Assembly: GCA_039111635.1 (NCBI GenBank)
Contig: JBCAQO010000006.1
Span: forward strand, 2,232,001-2,296,000
DNA: 64,000 bases
Direction: 5' to 3'
Source: Heterobasidion occidentale
Lineage: Eukaryota; Basidiomycota; Agaricomycetes; Russulales; Bondarzewiaceae
The position numbers and the translations under genes are program-made. The notes under the pieces are model-generated. The model saw nothing but the letters and a program-made list of their open reading frames with translations, did not search any database and was not told the origin of the DNA. Of this stretch, positions 12,556 to 23,297 are shown piece after piece; within the stretch, counting starts at the first letter, position 1, and every line of letters starts with the position of its first letter.

Positions 12556-13804
12556 TGTCGCTGCTTTTGGCGTATGGATGATGGTTTTGGTGTGAAGGAT
12601 GCGCAAGCGCCAAACGCCGAGTTGACCAGAAATGAATTGATGATTACATTATTCTCACGGAAGTGTGACGTTACGTCCAATCATGTGCCTCGTGTCACGC
12701 GTATGAATTTGTGTGTCATCGTCACAGCTCGCGAACACATCACTGGGACATCTTCACGGTCAAGGGGCATCGCACCGCGCAAGTTGCAAGGCACAGACAT
12801 GCAGAGATGGCTCCCCTTTTTTGCGCGCTCGCATCGCCTGCAGGCTTTGCTGTGATATTTCTTATCTGAGGATCGTGGCGGCCTGCCGCTCGCCGTCGAC
12901 AGCGTCGATTTTGTCAGACGAATATGAACTCAGCGGAAAGGCAGATTGCACGGTCTCCGGATGTCCCCACCGCGCAGTAGCGCTGCAGGGTTCGCCGAGC
13001 ACGCAAAGTCAGCAACTATAACCAAGGTGCCTGCGTCCGTGTCAGTGTCTGCAGACATGAGTACAAAGTGACACGGCCAAGGGCGCGCGGCCTGACTTGT
13101 GGGCAGAGTGCGGCAATAGCGAGATGTGTGAGCCGTTGGGAGAAGTGAGGCGATGAGGAGAAACGCGATCAGACTCTGAGAGCGTGAATAGGAGGGCATG
13201 CGATGATGCAGTGATATGATCGTCTCCCGGATTGCGTGAGGCGCTGCAGGTGGGTTGCGCGAAGGAACCAAGTGGGATCGTGCGTGAGCGCTTGGGGGAG
13301 CCGACAGGCTGGCGCTGCATTTAAGTTGGATGGAGAACGGACACCATGGATATTTGTCTGCGCGGCGTATGCACGCACTAGAAGAAGCGGACGGGCGCTC
13401 CTGGCCTACGACACGCGCGTTCTCCGTGTCTGTCGATTGCCAAGTGTGCAAGAATGAGTGGCGGGCGCGGGCGCGGGGAGACGGGAATTGAGGCCGGAAA
13501 TTATGGACAAAGTCGTGTGGAATGGGAGCGGGAGCGGGAGTCAGAGGAAAGGCGAGCGAGAGGAGGCGAGAGGGATAGGAAAGGAGCAGGAGAGGCGAAG
13601 GATCGAAACACCGGGCAGGAAAGCCAGGAACGCGCCGAATGGCTCCGCGGGAACTGTATCCAAGGCTGCCGAATTGGGACACGCTGCTAATTCTCAGACG
13701 CGACTCCAAAGCCATTTGTTCTCTCTCTCCTCTCTCTTTCTCCTCCTCCTCCCTCCCTCATTATCCCCGCAGGCTCAAGCCAGCTTCGAGCGGTTCCTCT
13801 CTCT
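12556..13804. other. Spacer with one weak secreted-peptide candidate
   Basis: 1.25 kb between divergent genes. The plus strand from about 13450 to 13630 is purine-rich (GGGAG repeats) and 13690-13800 is pyrimidine-rich, the latter probably the core promoter of the DUF6593-like gene. The only candidate gene is a short minus-strand frame listed separately. The 261-codon open frame running through it has composition-driven openness rather than coding character. Confidence 0.4.
12930..13199 (-). CDS. Possible small secreted protein (89 residues)
   Basis: A minus-strand ATG at 13199 opens MPSYSRSQSLIAFLLIASLL followed by PTAHTS, a good match to a signal peptide with a small-residue cleavage site. 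The mature part (about 63 residues) has three or four cysteines but no family signature, and the reading frame continues upstream without a stop. It could be a chance open frame or a small secreted effector-like protein. There is no supporting context beyond position, and a short intron near the 3' end cannot be excluded. Low confidence. Confidence 0.25.
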   Translation of the reverse strand: MPSYSRSQSLIAFLLIASLLPTAHTSRYCRTLPTSQAARPWPCHFVLMSADTDTDAGTLVIVADFACSANPAALLRGGDIRRPCNLPFR

Positions 13805-15565
13805 ATGGTCAAGCTCTCGCTCTGGGACAAGGAAAAATCCCCTGCCGAAGGCACTTCTTTCACACCCACTTTCTCCTCCTCCAGTAAACGCCCTAGGACT
13901 GCGCCTGCCGCGCCATCCTCGTCCTCTCTCCCGTCCCTCCTTCGTCTAGGATCAGATGCCCCTCCACAGCCCGAGCTGCCTCCGATCATAACCCTTAAGC
14001 TGTCCTCACCGTCATTTCTCGATTCGGTCGTTCACGATGGCCTTTCCGACAACCCTTTGTATGTCATGGAGACCCAGGACAACACAACAAAGGTCCGACG
14101 CTCTGACCCAAAAGGCTTTATTAATGTCGCTCGCGTTCGATGGCGTCAGGACGCAAAATCATCCAGAAAGAGCAGAGAATTGGTCGGTATACAGGTCGCC
14201 TTTGGAAAAGGCCAATGGAAGCCTGCGGAAGAGTTCCTCGGCTACTCGTATGGTTCCCTACTAAAGTGCGTCGTATCCACACCCATACTCCTCATCTATA
14301 TTCAATCATGCTTCTGCCCCCAGCTATCGCAAGTTCTATCTCCCCACCACCCCCACAGCATGCGATGGAGACGAATCCGGTCCATTTATTACGTGAGAGC
14401 TTTATCGTACCCTCACCTGGTCCCTCACCTCATTCGGCCCTTCCAGTGCACGACTGCGAACGTAAAAGGTCCAGTAGCGATCCTCGAGCCAGCTATTCTC
14501 ACGGCCCCTCCTCAGTTGAAGGTCTTCGACCCCCTCCACCAGCCCGATGCTTCGCGTCCTCAAAGGACCCACGGCGGGGTACCCCTCAGCCTCCTTGACT
14601 TTCTCCTAGTAACAGCCATGCTTCTCACCACAGACTCGGACGAATGGACAAACGTCACACGCGCGCCGCCCAACGCCAGTAGAGATCCCCCCGAGGAGCA
14701 AGCCGGCCCGAGCCGCCCGTCGCGATACTCGCAAGGCTCCAGCCTCTCGCTCTCCTCCGCCGGCGCGCCCTCCACGCTGATTGTCCCCAACACGTCCCCC
14801 GAGTCTGCGAAAGCGCCCGCAATCGAGCGTTGGCGGCATACTGTCCCCCCACTCCGTACAGAGTCGCCGGACATCCTGCGCCCAGGCAGCCCAAATAGCC
14901 CTGTCCGCACGTCGCGTGCGAGCCAGTCGTCCGAGTCTACAGACCAGCTCTCGACACCCGCCTCTCCTGGCCCCATGCATCCATTTTCGCTGCACTCGCC
15001 CTCGTCCTCGATGTCCCAACGCCAGCGATACTCGTCCCAGCCTTCAAGCTCAGGTCCGCTCACCACGCGCGAGCTCCCCGTTCCACCGATTCCTGTAGGC
15101 ACGCAACCGCGGCCGGACCAGCCATGGCTTGCGGGCAGCGAGTCGCCAGGACCCACGTCAGCGCCGACGTCCTATCCCTACGCATCGATGCGCGGGCAGT
15201 CAATACGCGTCTCTTCCTCCTCGTCCTCGCTGCACATGGCCGGGCGCTCGCTCCCGATAGTCCCGATGCCGACGCCGCCCGCGGCGACAGAACCCCCCGC
15301 ACAGCGTCCGCGGCCAGCGAAGGCGCCCCCCAACTATCTTGCGAGCGCACACGACAGCGCCGTGGAGGGCGCCGTGGTTTCCATGCACGGGCTCACGGTA
15401 CAGGGCGCGGGAGAGATCGCACGGGATCCGCCACCCGCATACAGTGCGATTGATACTCGCACAGCGCCGGCGCCGGCGGTGACAGCGACAGCGACAGCGG
15501 CACCTCTCATGCTCACGGCGCATCCGCCTCTGAGGGCCGTCAACGGCGATCCCGATACCGAGTGA
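13805..15565 (+). CDS. DUF6593-like protein with long disordered tail
   Basis: Exons 13805-14265, 14359-14392 and 14447-15565 sum to 1,614 nt (537 residues). The N-terminal half follows the order seen in DUF6593 proteins of mushrooms: ITLKLSSPSF with DNPLYVMET, a variable region with ARVRWRQ, a RWRR block, a CT..VKGPVAILEP strand and SLLDFLLVTAMLL...DEW. The family is widespread in Agaricomycetes and has no known biochemical role. The C-terminal 300 residues are Ser/Pro/Thr-rich with PPPAY and PPVPP motifs, probably disordered. The splice into exon 2 is ambiguous: a nearer acceptor at 14323 gives a standard 58-nt intron and an RKF motif but leads to an early stop, whereas the one used here (14358) keeps the frame. 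The DUF assignment is from memory of the pattern, not a search. Confidence 0.65.
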   Translation: MVKLSLWDKEKSPAEGTSFTPTFSSSSKRPRTAPAAPSSSSLPSLLRLGSDAPPQPELPPIITLKLSSPSFLDSVVHDGLSDNPLYVMETQDNTTKVRRSDPKGFINVARVRWRQDAKSSRKSRELVGIQVAFGKGQWKPAEEFLGYSYGSLLKCVVSTPILLIYIQSCFCPQLSQVLSPHHPHSMRWRRIRSIYYVRALSYPHLVPHLIRPFQCTTANVKGPVAILEPAILTAPPQLKVFDPLHQPDASRPQRTHGGVPLSLLDFLLVTAMLLTTDSDEWTNVTRAPPNASRDPPEEQAGPSRPSRYSQGSSLSLSSAGAPSTLIVPNTSPESAKAPAIERWRHTVPPLRTESPDILRPGSPNSPVRTSRASQSSESTDQLSTPASPGPMHPFSLHSPSSSMSQRQRYSSQPSSSGPLTTRELPVPPIPVGTQPRPDQPWLAGSESPGPTSAPTSYPYASMRGQSIRVSSSSSSLHMAGRSLPIVPMPTPPAATEPPAQRPRPAKAPPNYLASAHDSAVEGAVVSMHGLTVQGAGEIARDPPPAYSAIDTRTAPAPAVTATATAAPLMLTAHPPLRAVNGDPDTE

Positions 15566-16540
15566 TGCGCGCCGAGACGACTCAGCGCCGCAAGGATCTC
15601 ACCTGTCGATCTACCCAACCTTAATCGCTTTTCTTTTGTCCTGCATATGTTGTTTCTGCGTTCACTCTTTGCTTTTTCCCCCTTGGCCAGTGGCCTTGGT
15701 TGTGCTTGGAGCACAATGCGAATCCCACCTCACCCCATTGCGTTTTCCTTCTACTTTGCTTCGCACGTCTCGTATTTTGACTCTACCAAATATCGTATCG
15801 CCTCTGTTGGATCGACTCCTTCTGCCTGACCCTCGTTGTCCCCCTCTCCCTTCGCGCCATACATCCCATCTCTGCGTATGCTCCTGCCGTCTGCCCTCGT
15901 TCTCGACCAAATGCTACAGTTCTGTGTAATTCCTGTCACCCTCATTTCCGCACATGCGTTCCATCGTTCCTCTCTCCCCCTTGCCGCCGCTTCTCTCTCT
16001 CCGTTCCCGCCTTACTTAGCCGCTCTGCATCGTAAATAATCCACCTGCACAGATATGCCGCTTTACAGCTTACTCGTTCGCCTATTTCCATCGTGTCTGC
16101 TCGTCGAATGTCCCGCGCTTTATTCCCGCTCGCTCTGATTCGCCTCTCGGTCCCCCCCTTCCTTACGCGACCTCCACTTCTCCATTTGATCTTCTCACGC
16201 ACTGATTCAGAAACCACCACGATACTGTACTCCTCGTCGCGCGGGCGACTGTAGATATAGCCCACCCCTTTTTTTTCTTTTTTCTTCCTTCCTTTCTACT
16301 TGTTACCCTGTCACACGAAAAGAGGGATGTACACCTTCGCTGGATCTCGAAACTAACGGACAGATCTGATATTACGACGTCGTCGCTGTATGATGTGTCT
16401 GAATGTGCGACCGACACACGCTTCGACGTGCGGACGGCGTTTTGGGAACTCATGAAGATCCAGGGGCTGAGCGCGCGTTTGGACACGACCCGCCGCCTCT
16501 GTTCGCCTGCGCCCGTCCTACGTAGTCGCGGCTGGCAAGC

Positions 16541-16581
16541 TGGCCAAGATGCGGACATGTCGCGGTGCGGGCATCTTGCCA
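16541..16581. repeat. Imperfect inverted repeat (potential hairpin)
   Basis: TGGCCAAGATGC at 16541-16552 is matched by GCATCTTGCCA at 16571-16581. This gives an eleven-pair stem with one bulged C, and the intervening 18 bases contain the small palindrome GACATGTC. It lies far from any coding region. Confidence 0.5.
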
Positions 16582-17010
16582 AATGGGGCTGCCAGCGGTC
16601 CTAGGCGGGGTTCGGTCCTTCCGAGTCGCGCTCTGTCACGCCCAACGATCTTGGTCTGCAGGCAGACCCCGATTCGCCGCCGACTGTACTGGAGCGGTTT
16701 CGAATTCTCCGTTTGGCTGCTTTGGTGGTAGTCTCTTGCACGCTATTCGGGCGCCGCGTGAGTACGCTGAGTGTTTGGAGGTGCGTACGGATCGGCGCGG
16801 TCCAATCTGGATTCTGGATATCCTCGTCAGCAGTCGCTCATCTAGGAAGTGGGTAGATCGTGGTGGGCACTGATTGTACTGATATATACTCTCTTGAGAC
16901 GGGTCTTTGAGCTTCTTCTGGCGTCGTGATCATTTGAAGGCAAGTACCCGCCAATGTATATCTTGGGCTGCTAACGGCACAGCGATCTGCGGGTAAATAA
17001 ACGGTATCAG

Positions 17011-17029
17011 CAACAACAACAACAACAAC
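17011..17029 (+). repeat. (CAA)6 microsatellite
   Basis: Six tandem CAA units in intergenic DNA between the DUF6593-like and CBM1 genes. Confidence 0.9.
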
Positions 17030-17320
17030 GGATGTTCATTGCGCCGAGGAACTTGCGATTGCTTGCTGGCTTCCAGGCGGATTACTATTGGAGACTTCTT
17101 CGCATTCCAAGTCCCCGATGTTCCGATTAAAGGAGTAGGTGAGCGTGTTTCTGATGTAGACCTCACCTAGGACATATGCTACATCATCATCACCGGGATG
17201 TGCATATATGCGCCTTCATAAGGGTGTCTAGTTTTAGAAAGGACAACTTCACTACCACGGTTGTTGTTGAGTATTACTGGTCGTCGACCTTTTTTCGGCA
17301 TTCTAGAATGGCTGTCCTTG

Positions 17321-17327
17321 TATAAAC
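17321..17327 (+). promoter_or_regulatory. TATA-like box upstream of the CBM1 gene
   Basis: TATAAAC about 150 bp upstream of the CBM1 start codon, followed by a GC-rich stretch. Position and sequence suit a core promoter with a leader of roughly 110-120 nt, but no transcription start is known. Confidence 0.45.
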
Positions 17328-17473
17328 ACCGCCCGGCGCCAGCACAGAGAATCGCTGCGACTCCGAAAAAGCCCCCGCCGTCATGCGAGGATTCTCCTTC
17401 GTCTTACCGAGACTCATAAAGCCATGGTCGAAAGACCACTTCCATTCTAACCCTTCCCTAACGAGGCGCTACG

Positions 17474-18351
17474 ATGCGGCCTACTACTCTTGTTGCCGGA
17501 CTCTTGACCATTGTCGGCCTCGTCAGCGCCCAGTCCTCCGCGTGGGGACAGTGCGGGGGAATCGGTTGGTGAGCACCTCCGGAAATTAACGGGCATGCTT
17601 TCAAGCAGCGCAGTCTTGACGAAAACATGGGGTCCATCATTCAGGACAGGCGCCACGACATGCGTTACGGGGTACACATGTGTTGAGAGCAATGAATGTC
17701 AGTGGCAGCCTCTCCAACTTTGACACAGGCGCGGGCAGCATGCTAACCATTCAACAACAGATTATTCGCAGTGCATCCCCGGCGCCGCGAGCAGCTCGCC
17801 AGCGTCCACTTCGGCCGCGCCTTCGTCTACTAGCCCCGTCGCCTCGTCATCATCTGCGCAGCCGCCCTCCACCACATCTTCGGGGGCGGCCCCAACCGGC
17901 TCGCAAATCCGCTCTGACCAAGACCCGACGTTCCACTTTTACCTGCAGAACGACGGTGAGTAATCCAGCGCTCGCGCGTCGCCCCAAGCATATAGTCAGA
18001 TGCATAAGCACAGAGGGCGTTCCGGTACTCGGCCCAGAGGCCTCATCAGAATATTTCACCATCGACGGCACGATCGCGCTCAACGGCGCCGACGGCACAT
18101 CGTTGTACCTCAACGTGGACGAGTCGGCGGCGACGTCCTACAAGGCGCTGACGTTCGACTCGGCTGCGGTGACGATGGACTGGGGCCTTGAGGGCGACAC
18201 CATCATCACGACGTCCCCGAGGCAGCTCAATTTCCTTGCGTGTGCGACGAGCGACGCGACAGTCTACGATGTTTACCTGCAGGAAGGGAACGACACGCCA
18301 TCCGGGCAGACCTGCTCGCTGACATCGTTGCACCTGCCATGCTTGTGCTGA
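17474..18351 (+). CDS. Secreted CBM1 (cellulose-binding) protein with unknown C-terminal domain
   Basis: Four exons join as 226 residues. Residues 1-19 are a signal peptide (MRPTTLVAGLLTIVGLVSA). Residues 24-57 are a complete family 1 carbohydrate-binding module: WGQCGGIGWTGATTC, GYTCV, then NEYYSQCIPG, with the Cys pattern and aromatic face residues (one Trp, two Tyr) that bind crystalline cellulose. A Ser/Thr/Pro linker of about 40 residues follows. The remaining 125 residues (from DPTFHFYLQND) look beta-rich with a terminal Cys cluster, and I recognise no glycoside hydrolase, esterase or LPMO motif. CBM1 with a non-catalytic partner suggests a cell-wall or substrate-binding protein, or an unrecognised enzyme. 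Splices at GGTTG^GTGAGC, GAAT^GTCAGT and GACG^GTGAGT all restore the CBM1 sequence, so the model is firm. Confidence 0.9.
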
Positions 18352-18532
18352 TGTGGATATGCATAGAGGCGTCTCGTGTGAAGAGCGGTGGGAATGGTGT
18401 CCGGTTTGACACCCACAGCGTCTGTGTTTCAACTTGACCGTGCTATTAAAATAACTTCGCTGTGAAAGCGCAGGGTATAAGTAAGTACGAGGTAGACTAA
18501 GCCCGACGTGGATTGAATGTCGTCCGTCATGA

Positions 18533-20666
18533 TCAAGCGCTCGTTCCATTTCTTAATGACGGGGGAAACCTTCCGTCCAGAATGGTATCGGGCGAGGGCA
18601 CGGTGTAATTCCCCAGGCAGTCGAAGTCGAAGTCGACCTCGGCGATACGCGCGTCGATCCCGCGGAGGAACGCGCCAAGCTCGCACAATCCGTTCTTGTC
18701 CTCTGCGCAGCCTTGCAGGCCGGTCAGTGGCGCGACGCCGTCGTTGAGGATGAAGCGGATGTGCGTGGGCGTGGAAGACGCCGGGCAGGAAAGCACTTGG
18801 GCCACGAGATTGGACGCAAATGGAGCGATCTTGCTCGTGAAATAAGTCTGTCACCAACAGAATCCACGTTATCTTCGAGTGGTCGACATATGAGATGAAA
18901 AAGCGACTTACCCTACCCTCGGGGATGTAATCCGTTGGGAGAGGACCGCTTGATGCCAAGCTAGTCAAATTCAACGCCGTGACGACTGAATAGATGCTGT
19001 GAGACGCCATGTTGCTGAGAAATGGGCGATAAATTCACGTACTGTTGGCCATGACATTGTCATGGGTGGCATCCACATAGATTGGCTGATCGAGAGGGAA
19101 CCAGATATCGCTCGTCACGATGGTCTTGTTGACAGCCGAGTTGAATTCGCGGATCCGGGTCTGCGTCAACCGGGAGACGAGCTCCTGCAACCACCCTATA
19201 CCTCTCGCCGCGGCGGACGGACTTCCAGGTCCATTGCTGTACCAGAAGCCAAGATCTTCGATGGAAGATCAACGATCGCCTCGCAAACCGTGAAAATGGA
19301 GTTCAAACTCACCATTGTAATATTCATACTGCTTCCACTCCTCTTCCGTGAACGCGTCACAGAAGCTAGAGAAGCCAAGAGCAACGGTCTGCAATTTGCG
19401 CGCCATGATGAATTCCATATACCCAGGCCATGCCAAAAAAAGATGTCGCATACCTCGTAGGCACAGAGCTGCTGCATGCCAATGATATCCGAAGCCGTCA
19501 GGTTGACACCGTTGAGGTACTTCGAGAGCCTTTTGATGATGGGTGGCGTGTACACTACTGACCACTTTCCGGACTGCCCTCCGCTGAGAGAAGCGTCTGG
19601 ACAGACGTTGGTTGGCTGGAGCGTGCTGTTGAATCCAGGCTCTTCGATCTCGATAAGTTGATGATAGCTCGTTTGATAGCTCTGGACACCGAAGAAACCA
19701 GCGGCGAAGTTTAACCTATATTAGGGTCGTGAACGGTTGTATGAAGATAATGTGTCGAAGCGTCAAACTTACGAAGAATCTAGCATACGCGCTGCAGTGT
19801 TCGAAATAATTTATAATGTCAAGTCCAAGCTCGTCAACTCAAGGAATGTTGCATACCTTCAGATGTTGTACGGAAAACGGGAAGATCATTGAAGCCCTTC
19901 AAGAGCTCTCCATAGTTGACTCTAAACGAAACACCAAGGTCATACCTTCCATAGATATGTTTAATCGTGCATATCCTGTAATGTGACTTGGAACTCACAA
20001 CTGCTCACGACCGAAGGGCGTCAAGATCTCGGCACCAAGCTTATACGTCCAGTCGTTGAGAAATTCAAGGGGCCCGGAGGCGGTGAACCCCGTGCTGTTG
20101 GCGAGACCGTGCAGCTTTGCAGCGAATGCAGACGGCGACGATCCAGCAGTAGGATACCTCGCGCCATGCCGATGGAGAAGGAAGACCTGGTTGATCCCAC
20201 ATCCCTCTGGCACCAAAGGAGACGCGTGCGGGAGCCCGAACTCACTGGATGGGACGGAGAACCAAGGAGCAAGATTTCCCCAGCTATGGAATACGTTGAA
20301 CTGGCTGCTTCTTTGGTCCGAGGTGTCGGGCTGGACGAGGGGGTAGGTGTTGTCGAGAGGTGTGAAGGTTGCAGCTGTCGCGATGGCTGCGGCCTCATCA
20401 CCCGCTGTGTGAAACAAGACAAGTTGAGTGGGTCATAGGTGAAGGTGTACAGTGCATCACGTACTAGGCGTCGGGCCCGCGAACCCAACTTCAGAGCCGT
20501 CTGGGAAGTTGGGATCAGGCACGGTCGCCGTTACGTTGGGTGGTGGGAACGCGAACGTCGCGGTGGAGCCCACGAACGAAGACGCGCGAACTGGTGTGCC
20601 GCCCCAGGCTGCAGCAGACGCAAGGGGTATAGCACCGAGAAGACAGAGCCCAGTTTTGAGAGACAT
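18533..20666 (-). CDS. Secreted histidine acid phosphatase, phytase-like (copy 1)
   Basis: Multi-exon gene encoding a signal peptide (MSLKTGLCLLGAIPLASA) and a branch-2 histidine phosphatase. The catalytic motif is LLHRHGARYPT near 20170: His attacks the phosphate, with Arg holding it. The C-terminal HD dyad is in VDATHDNVMAN near 19060. Other family segments are LGAEILTPFGREQL, NVFHSWGNLAPWFSVPSSEF and the C-terminal HIRFILNDG...GLCELGAFL. Such enzymes release phosphate from phytate or other phosphomonoesters outside the cell. It runs somewhat longer than ascomycete PhyA. Start at 20666 was chosen because it begins the signal peptide. A paralogue with the same architecture lies 3.4 kb upstream of its start on the same strand, past an F-box gene. 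The substrate cannot be told from sequence. Confidence 0.88.
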
Positions 20667-21710
20667 GGTCAGTCGTGTGCACCGCAGTGCTGCAGGGGCG
20701 TCAGCTGTCATGACCTGGTGGCTCTTGTCTGGTATTTATGTAAAGACAGTAGAAGAACCATGGCATGAACGTGCGTGAGCTTGGCCTTGGACAAACCGGC
20801 ACTTATGGACGACCTCGAAAATATGGATCAACCGACGGTGCAGTCGGCTCAAGTGCCTCTGCTTGGTAGAGAGAACAGACAAATATCTGATCTCATTGCC
20901 GCCACGGAAAATTGCCTGCAAAAAGCAACAGGAATAAGCCATCGAGAGCCAATAGTGTTTCGAACCAAACGCACATGCTCCATTCGTGGTGCCTGATTCT
21001 TGGATTGGCAAGAGCTTTTCCGTAGAAACAACAATCTGCGACTACGCATCTGTTTGGAATTGCAGATGAACCTGCGAGAGTTTGCCTTCGCCACCCATAC
21101 ATGCATATACCAGCACCACAAAGAATATCGGGGCTCTCATCGGGCACAAAAGCAAGACATGTTTAGTACATAACAAGTCCAAGTTCAGCAAAAGATCGTC
21201 ATCACTACGAAAGGACTCTTCGGCGGAAGAGATGGTGCCCTGGATGAGTAGCTATGAGAGATTTTGGAGGAACGTGGCGCATGATCGTTGTTGACGATCA
21301 TCAGACCTTGCTCGGAACGTGCATCATAATGCTGAAAAGCGGCGGCTAGCAGCGGCCCGCCGCCGGTCACCGAATCCGACCGCTTGCGACCGTCCCGCAT
21401 TCTGTTTCCGCTGCAATGATCAGTAAAAGTCCACATGCATAAGTGGCCATATCATGTCCTCGACCCACAGTCCAGAGGACAATCAGCACCACTACGAAAT
21501 GCCATAATTTTTGAAACCTCTCATTACAGGAATGCGACTTTCCCTGATGGGTGAATTGGTACCTATACATGCAGCATGCAAGCAAACCCATAAGTTCAAG
21601 CAACAATGAAGAGACGGTGACAGCTATGATATGCACTGTAATCAGGACGCAATGAAATGATACGAGCATGCCTCTTGCTACGGTCCTTTGCGACGGATAT
21701 GAGACGAATT
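20667..21710. promoter_or_regulatory. Upstream region of phosphatase copy 1
   Basis: 1.04 kb between copy 1 and the F-box gene. An ATAAATA element on the minus strand (20733-20739) lies about 70 bp above the copy 1 start codon and is a plausible TATA box. No other feature is seen. A minus-strand open frame at 21367-21972 is a read-through of the F-box 3' end in another frame. Confidence 0.4.
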
Positions 21711-23297
21711 CTACACACTGCCAGCCGCCTCCCGCCAATACTCTTCCCTCCTGCGTGAGCACCACACGGTCAGTTTCAACCCCTCCACCCAACACTTGAC
21801 CACTTTCCTGAACTGCTCCGGCATCGCTCTCTCGAGGATATGGAGATCGAAGTGCACGAGCATCAGAGCCTCGAGCCGCGAGGCGTTGGCATTGGGCGGG
21901 AGCGCCCAGCGCGACGTGACCATGCGCGCGAAAGCTGCAGAGAAACCGGGCGAGCCGAAGTTCGCAAACCACTCGTGCATCTGCGTGGCGCTCAAGCCGT
22001 TTTCTTTCGGGACCGGCGGGCCAGTGAAGGTGATCCGGTTTGAGGGTGCGTGACTGTCGTCGTCCGCGCTCCTGTCCAGTCGGTGCAGCGAGGAAGGCGG
22101 AACAGGGACGATGTTCATGATGTCGATGCCCTCATTGACGCTCTCGTAAGTGGGCAGGATCGTGATCGTCCTGAGGCGCGGATTCGTTCCGGAGCGCAGC
22201 CGGCCGCTGTGATCAAAGTCGAGCGTGAGCGCAGCGAAGACGCGCGCATCGAGGAGCTCCTCCTGCCACACATTGAGGTTCTGGAGGGCTGGGAGCAACG
22301 CGAGGCAGCGGACGAGATCGGAGGGGAGAATGCGCACACCAGAGAGTTGCAAATCCTCGAGCACGGCGCCGCTGGCCGCGAGAAATATACGGATGCTCTC
22401 GCCGACGACCGCGCGTGAGAATTTGAGGCCAAAGCTGCTCCGTTCAAGCGAGAGCGTGTCAAGGCACGGCGCGACGAGGGTGTGCATCAGGGATACAATA
22501 GTGCGCACGTGGCTGTTTGGCACCTTGAAGGAATCGAGCCTGGGGAGCACGACGCGCGAGGTCGGCGGTAGAAGGGGACCGCTAGTGCGGGTTGAGATTC
22601 CAAATGAGAGGCTCTCCAGGCTCGTGCACGTGCCCAGCATTTCGCAGAAGTGCGCGAGAGACTCGGTCTTGAATTCGCTGGTATAATCAAAGATGTCCAA
22701 TGTTGTCAGGCTCGCCCACGGCAGCGACCAATGGTATGTCTCGTTGTGATGGAGCTCGATTTCGTACAGGCGCGGCGCCGAGGCAAGGGCCGTCATCAGC
22801 GTCGGGACCCCCTCACCCTCGGTGTCGGCGATGTAGTTGAGGCAAAATTCCTCGAGGAGAGGTGTGGAACCGGGCTCGAATACGGGGAAACGGTATACTG
22901 AGTTGCGAGAGACCTCGAACCGGGCCACCTTCCAGCGGTGTATTTCTGTCTGCAGTAAGGAGACATACCGGTGGAGCTCGACCTCATCCTCATCATCCAT
23001 GCGCAGAGTGAAGCACAAAGGCAAGGCCCGAGACAGCGAGAGCCAGACCCGAACCTGAGCATATAGGCATTCACATTGCTCGGATGTGATGGGAACATTA
23101 GGAAGGGACAAAGTGGACCAGAGGCGCGGAGTTGACATGGCCACTGTGCGCCAGGAGCGGCAGACCTGGGTGAGCAGGTGGGGCGCATCGTCGGGGGAGC
23201 AGAGCGTAGGTTCATCGTAATCACTCCAAGCTGTGAAGTCGAGACACTGCATGAAGATCTCAGAAAGGACTTCGGGGGGCATGTGTCTGGAGTACAT
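21711..23297 (-). CDS. F-box protein with leucine-rich C-terminal region
   Basis: A single open exon of 528 codons. It starts MYSRHMPPEVLSEIFMQCLDF, the usual mushroom F-box core (LPPEVLSEIF) that binds Skp1 of SCF ubiquitin ligases. HLLTQVCRSWRTVAMSTPRLWSTL is the second half of the F-box and its flank. The remainder has irregular Leu-rich repeats (LEEFCLNYI, LTTLDIFDY, LEDLQLSGVRIL, LQNLNVW) that would select a substrate. Such genes are expanded to hundreds of copies in Agaricomycetes. The F-box begins within ten residues of the start, so a short 5' exon upstream is possible; a TCAG sits just before the ATG. It lies between the two phosphatase paralogues with no evident functional link. Confidence 0.8.
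   Translation of the reverse strand: MYSRHMPPEVLSEIFMQCLDFTAWSDYDEPTLCSPDDAPHLLTQVCRSWRTVAMSTPRLWSTLSLPNVPITSEQCECLYAQVRVWLSLSRALPLCFTLRMDDEDEVELHRYVSLLQTEIHRWKVARFEVSRNSVYRFPVFEPGSTPLLEEFCLNYIADTEGEGVPTLMTALASAPRLYEIELHHNETYHWSLPWASLTTLDIFDYTSEFKTESLAHFCEMLGTCTSLESLSFGISTRTSGPLLPPTSRVVLPRLDSFKVPNSHVRTIVSLMHTLVAPCLDTLSLERSSFGLKFSRAVVGESIRIFLAASGAVLEDLQLSGVRILPSDLVRCLALLPALQNLNVWQEELLDARVFAALTLDFDHSGRLRSGTNPRLRTITILPTYESVNEGIDIMNIVPVPPSSLHRLDRSADDDSHAPSNRITFTGPPVPKENGLSATQMHEWFANFGSPGFSAAFARMVTSRWALPPNANASRLEALMLVHFDLHILERAMPEQFRKVVKCWVEGLKLTVWCSRRREEYWREAAGSV

Larger units (their letters stand above)
15566..17473. other. Intergenic, with an inverted repeat and a CAA repeat
   Basis: 1.9 kb without a supportable gene. 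15600-16310 is strongly pyrimidine-rich on the plus strand, partly the 3' untranslated region of the preceding gene. An inverted repeat at 16541-16581, a CAA microsatellite and a TATA-like element are listed separately. Short ORFs at 16163-16582 (minus) and 16395-16873 (plus) show no coding character. Confidence 0.4.

Noticed and set aside
12930..13715. 261-codon minus-strand ORF as a full-length protein
   Set aside because: Its first 170 codons are low-complexity Pro/Ser/Arg with no protein-like pattern; only the short signal-peptide frame inside it is worth listing.
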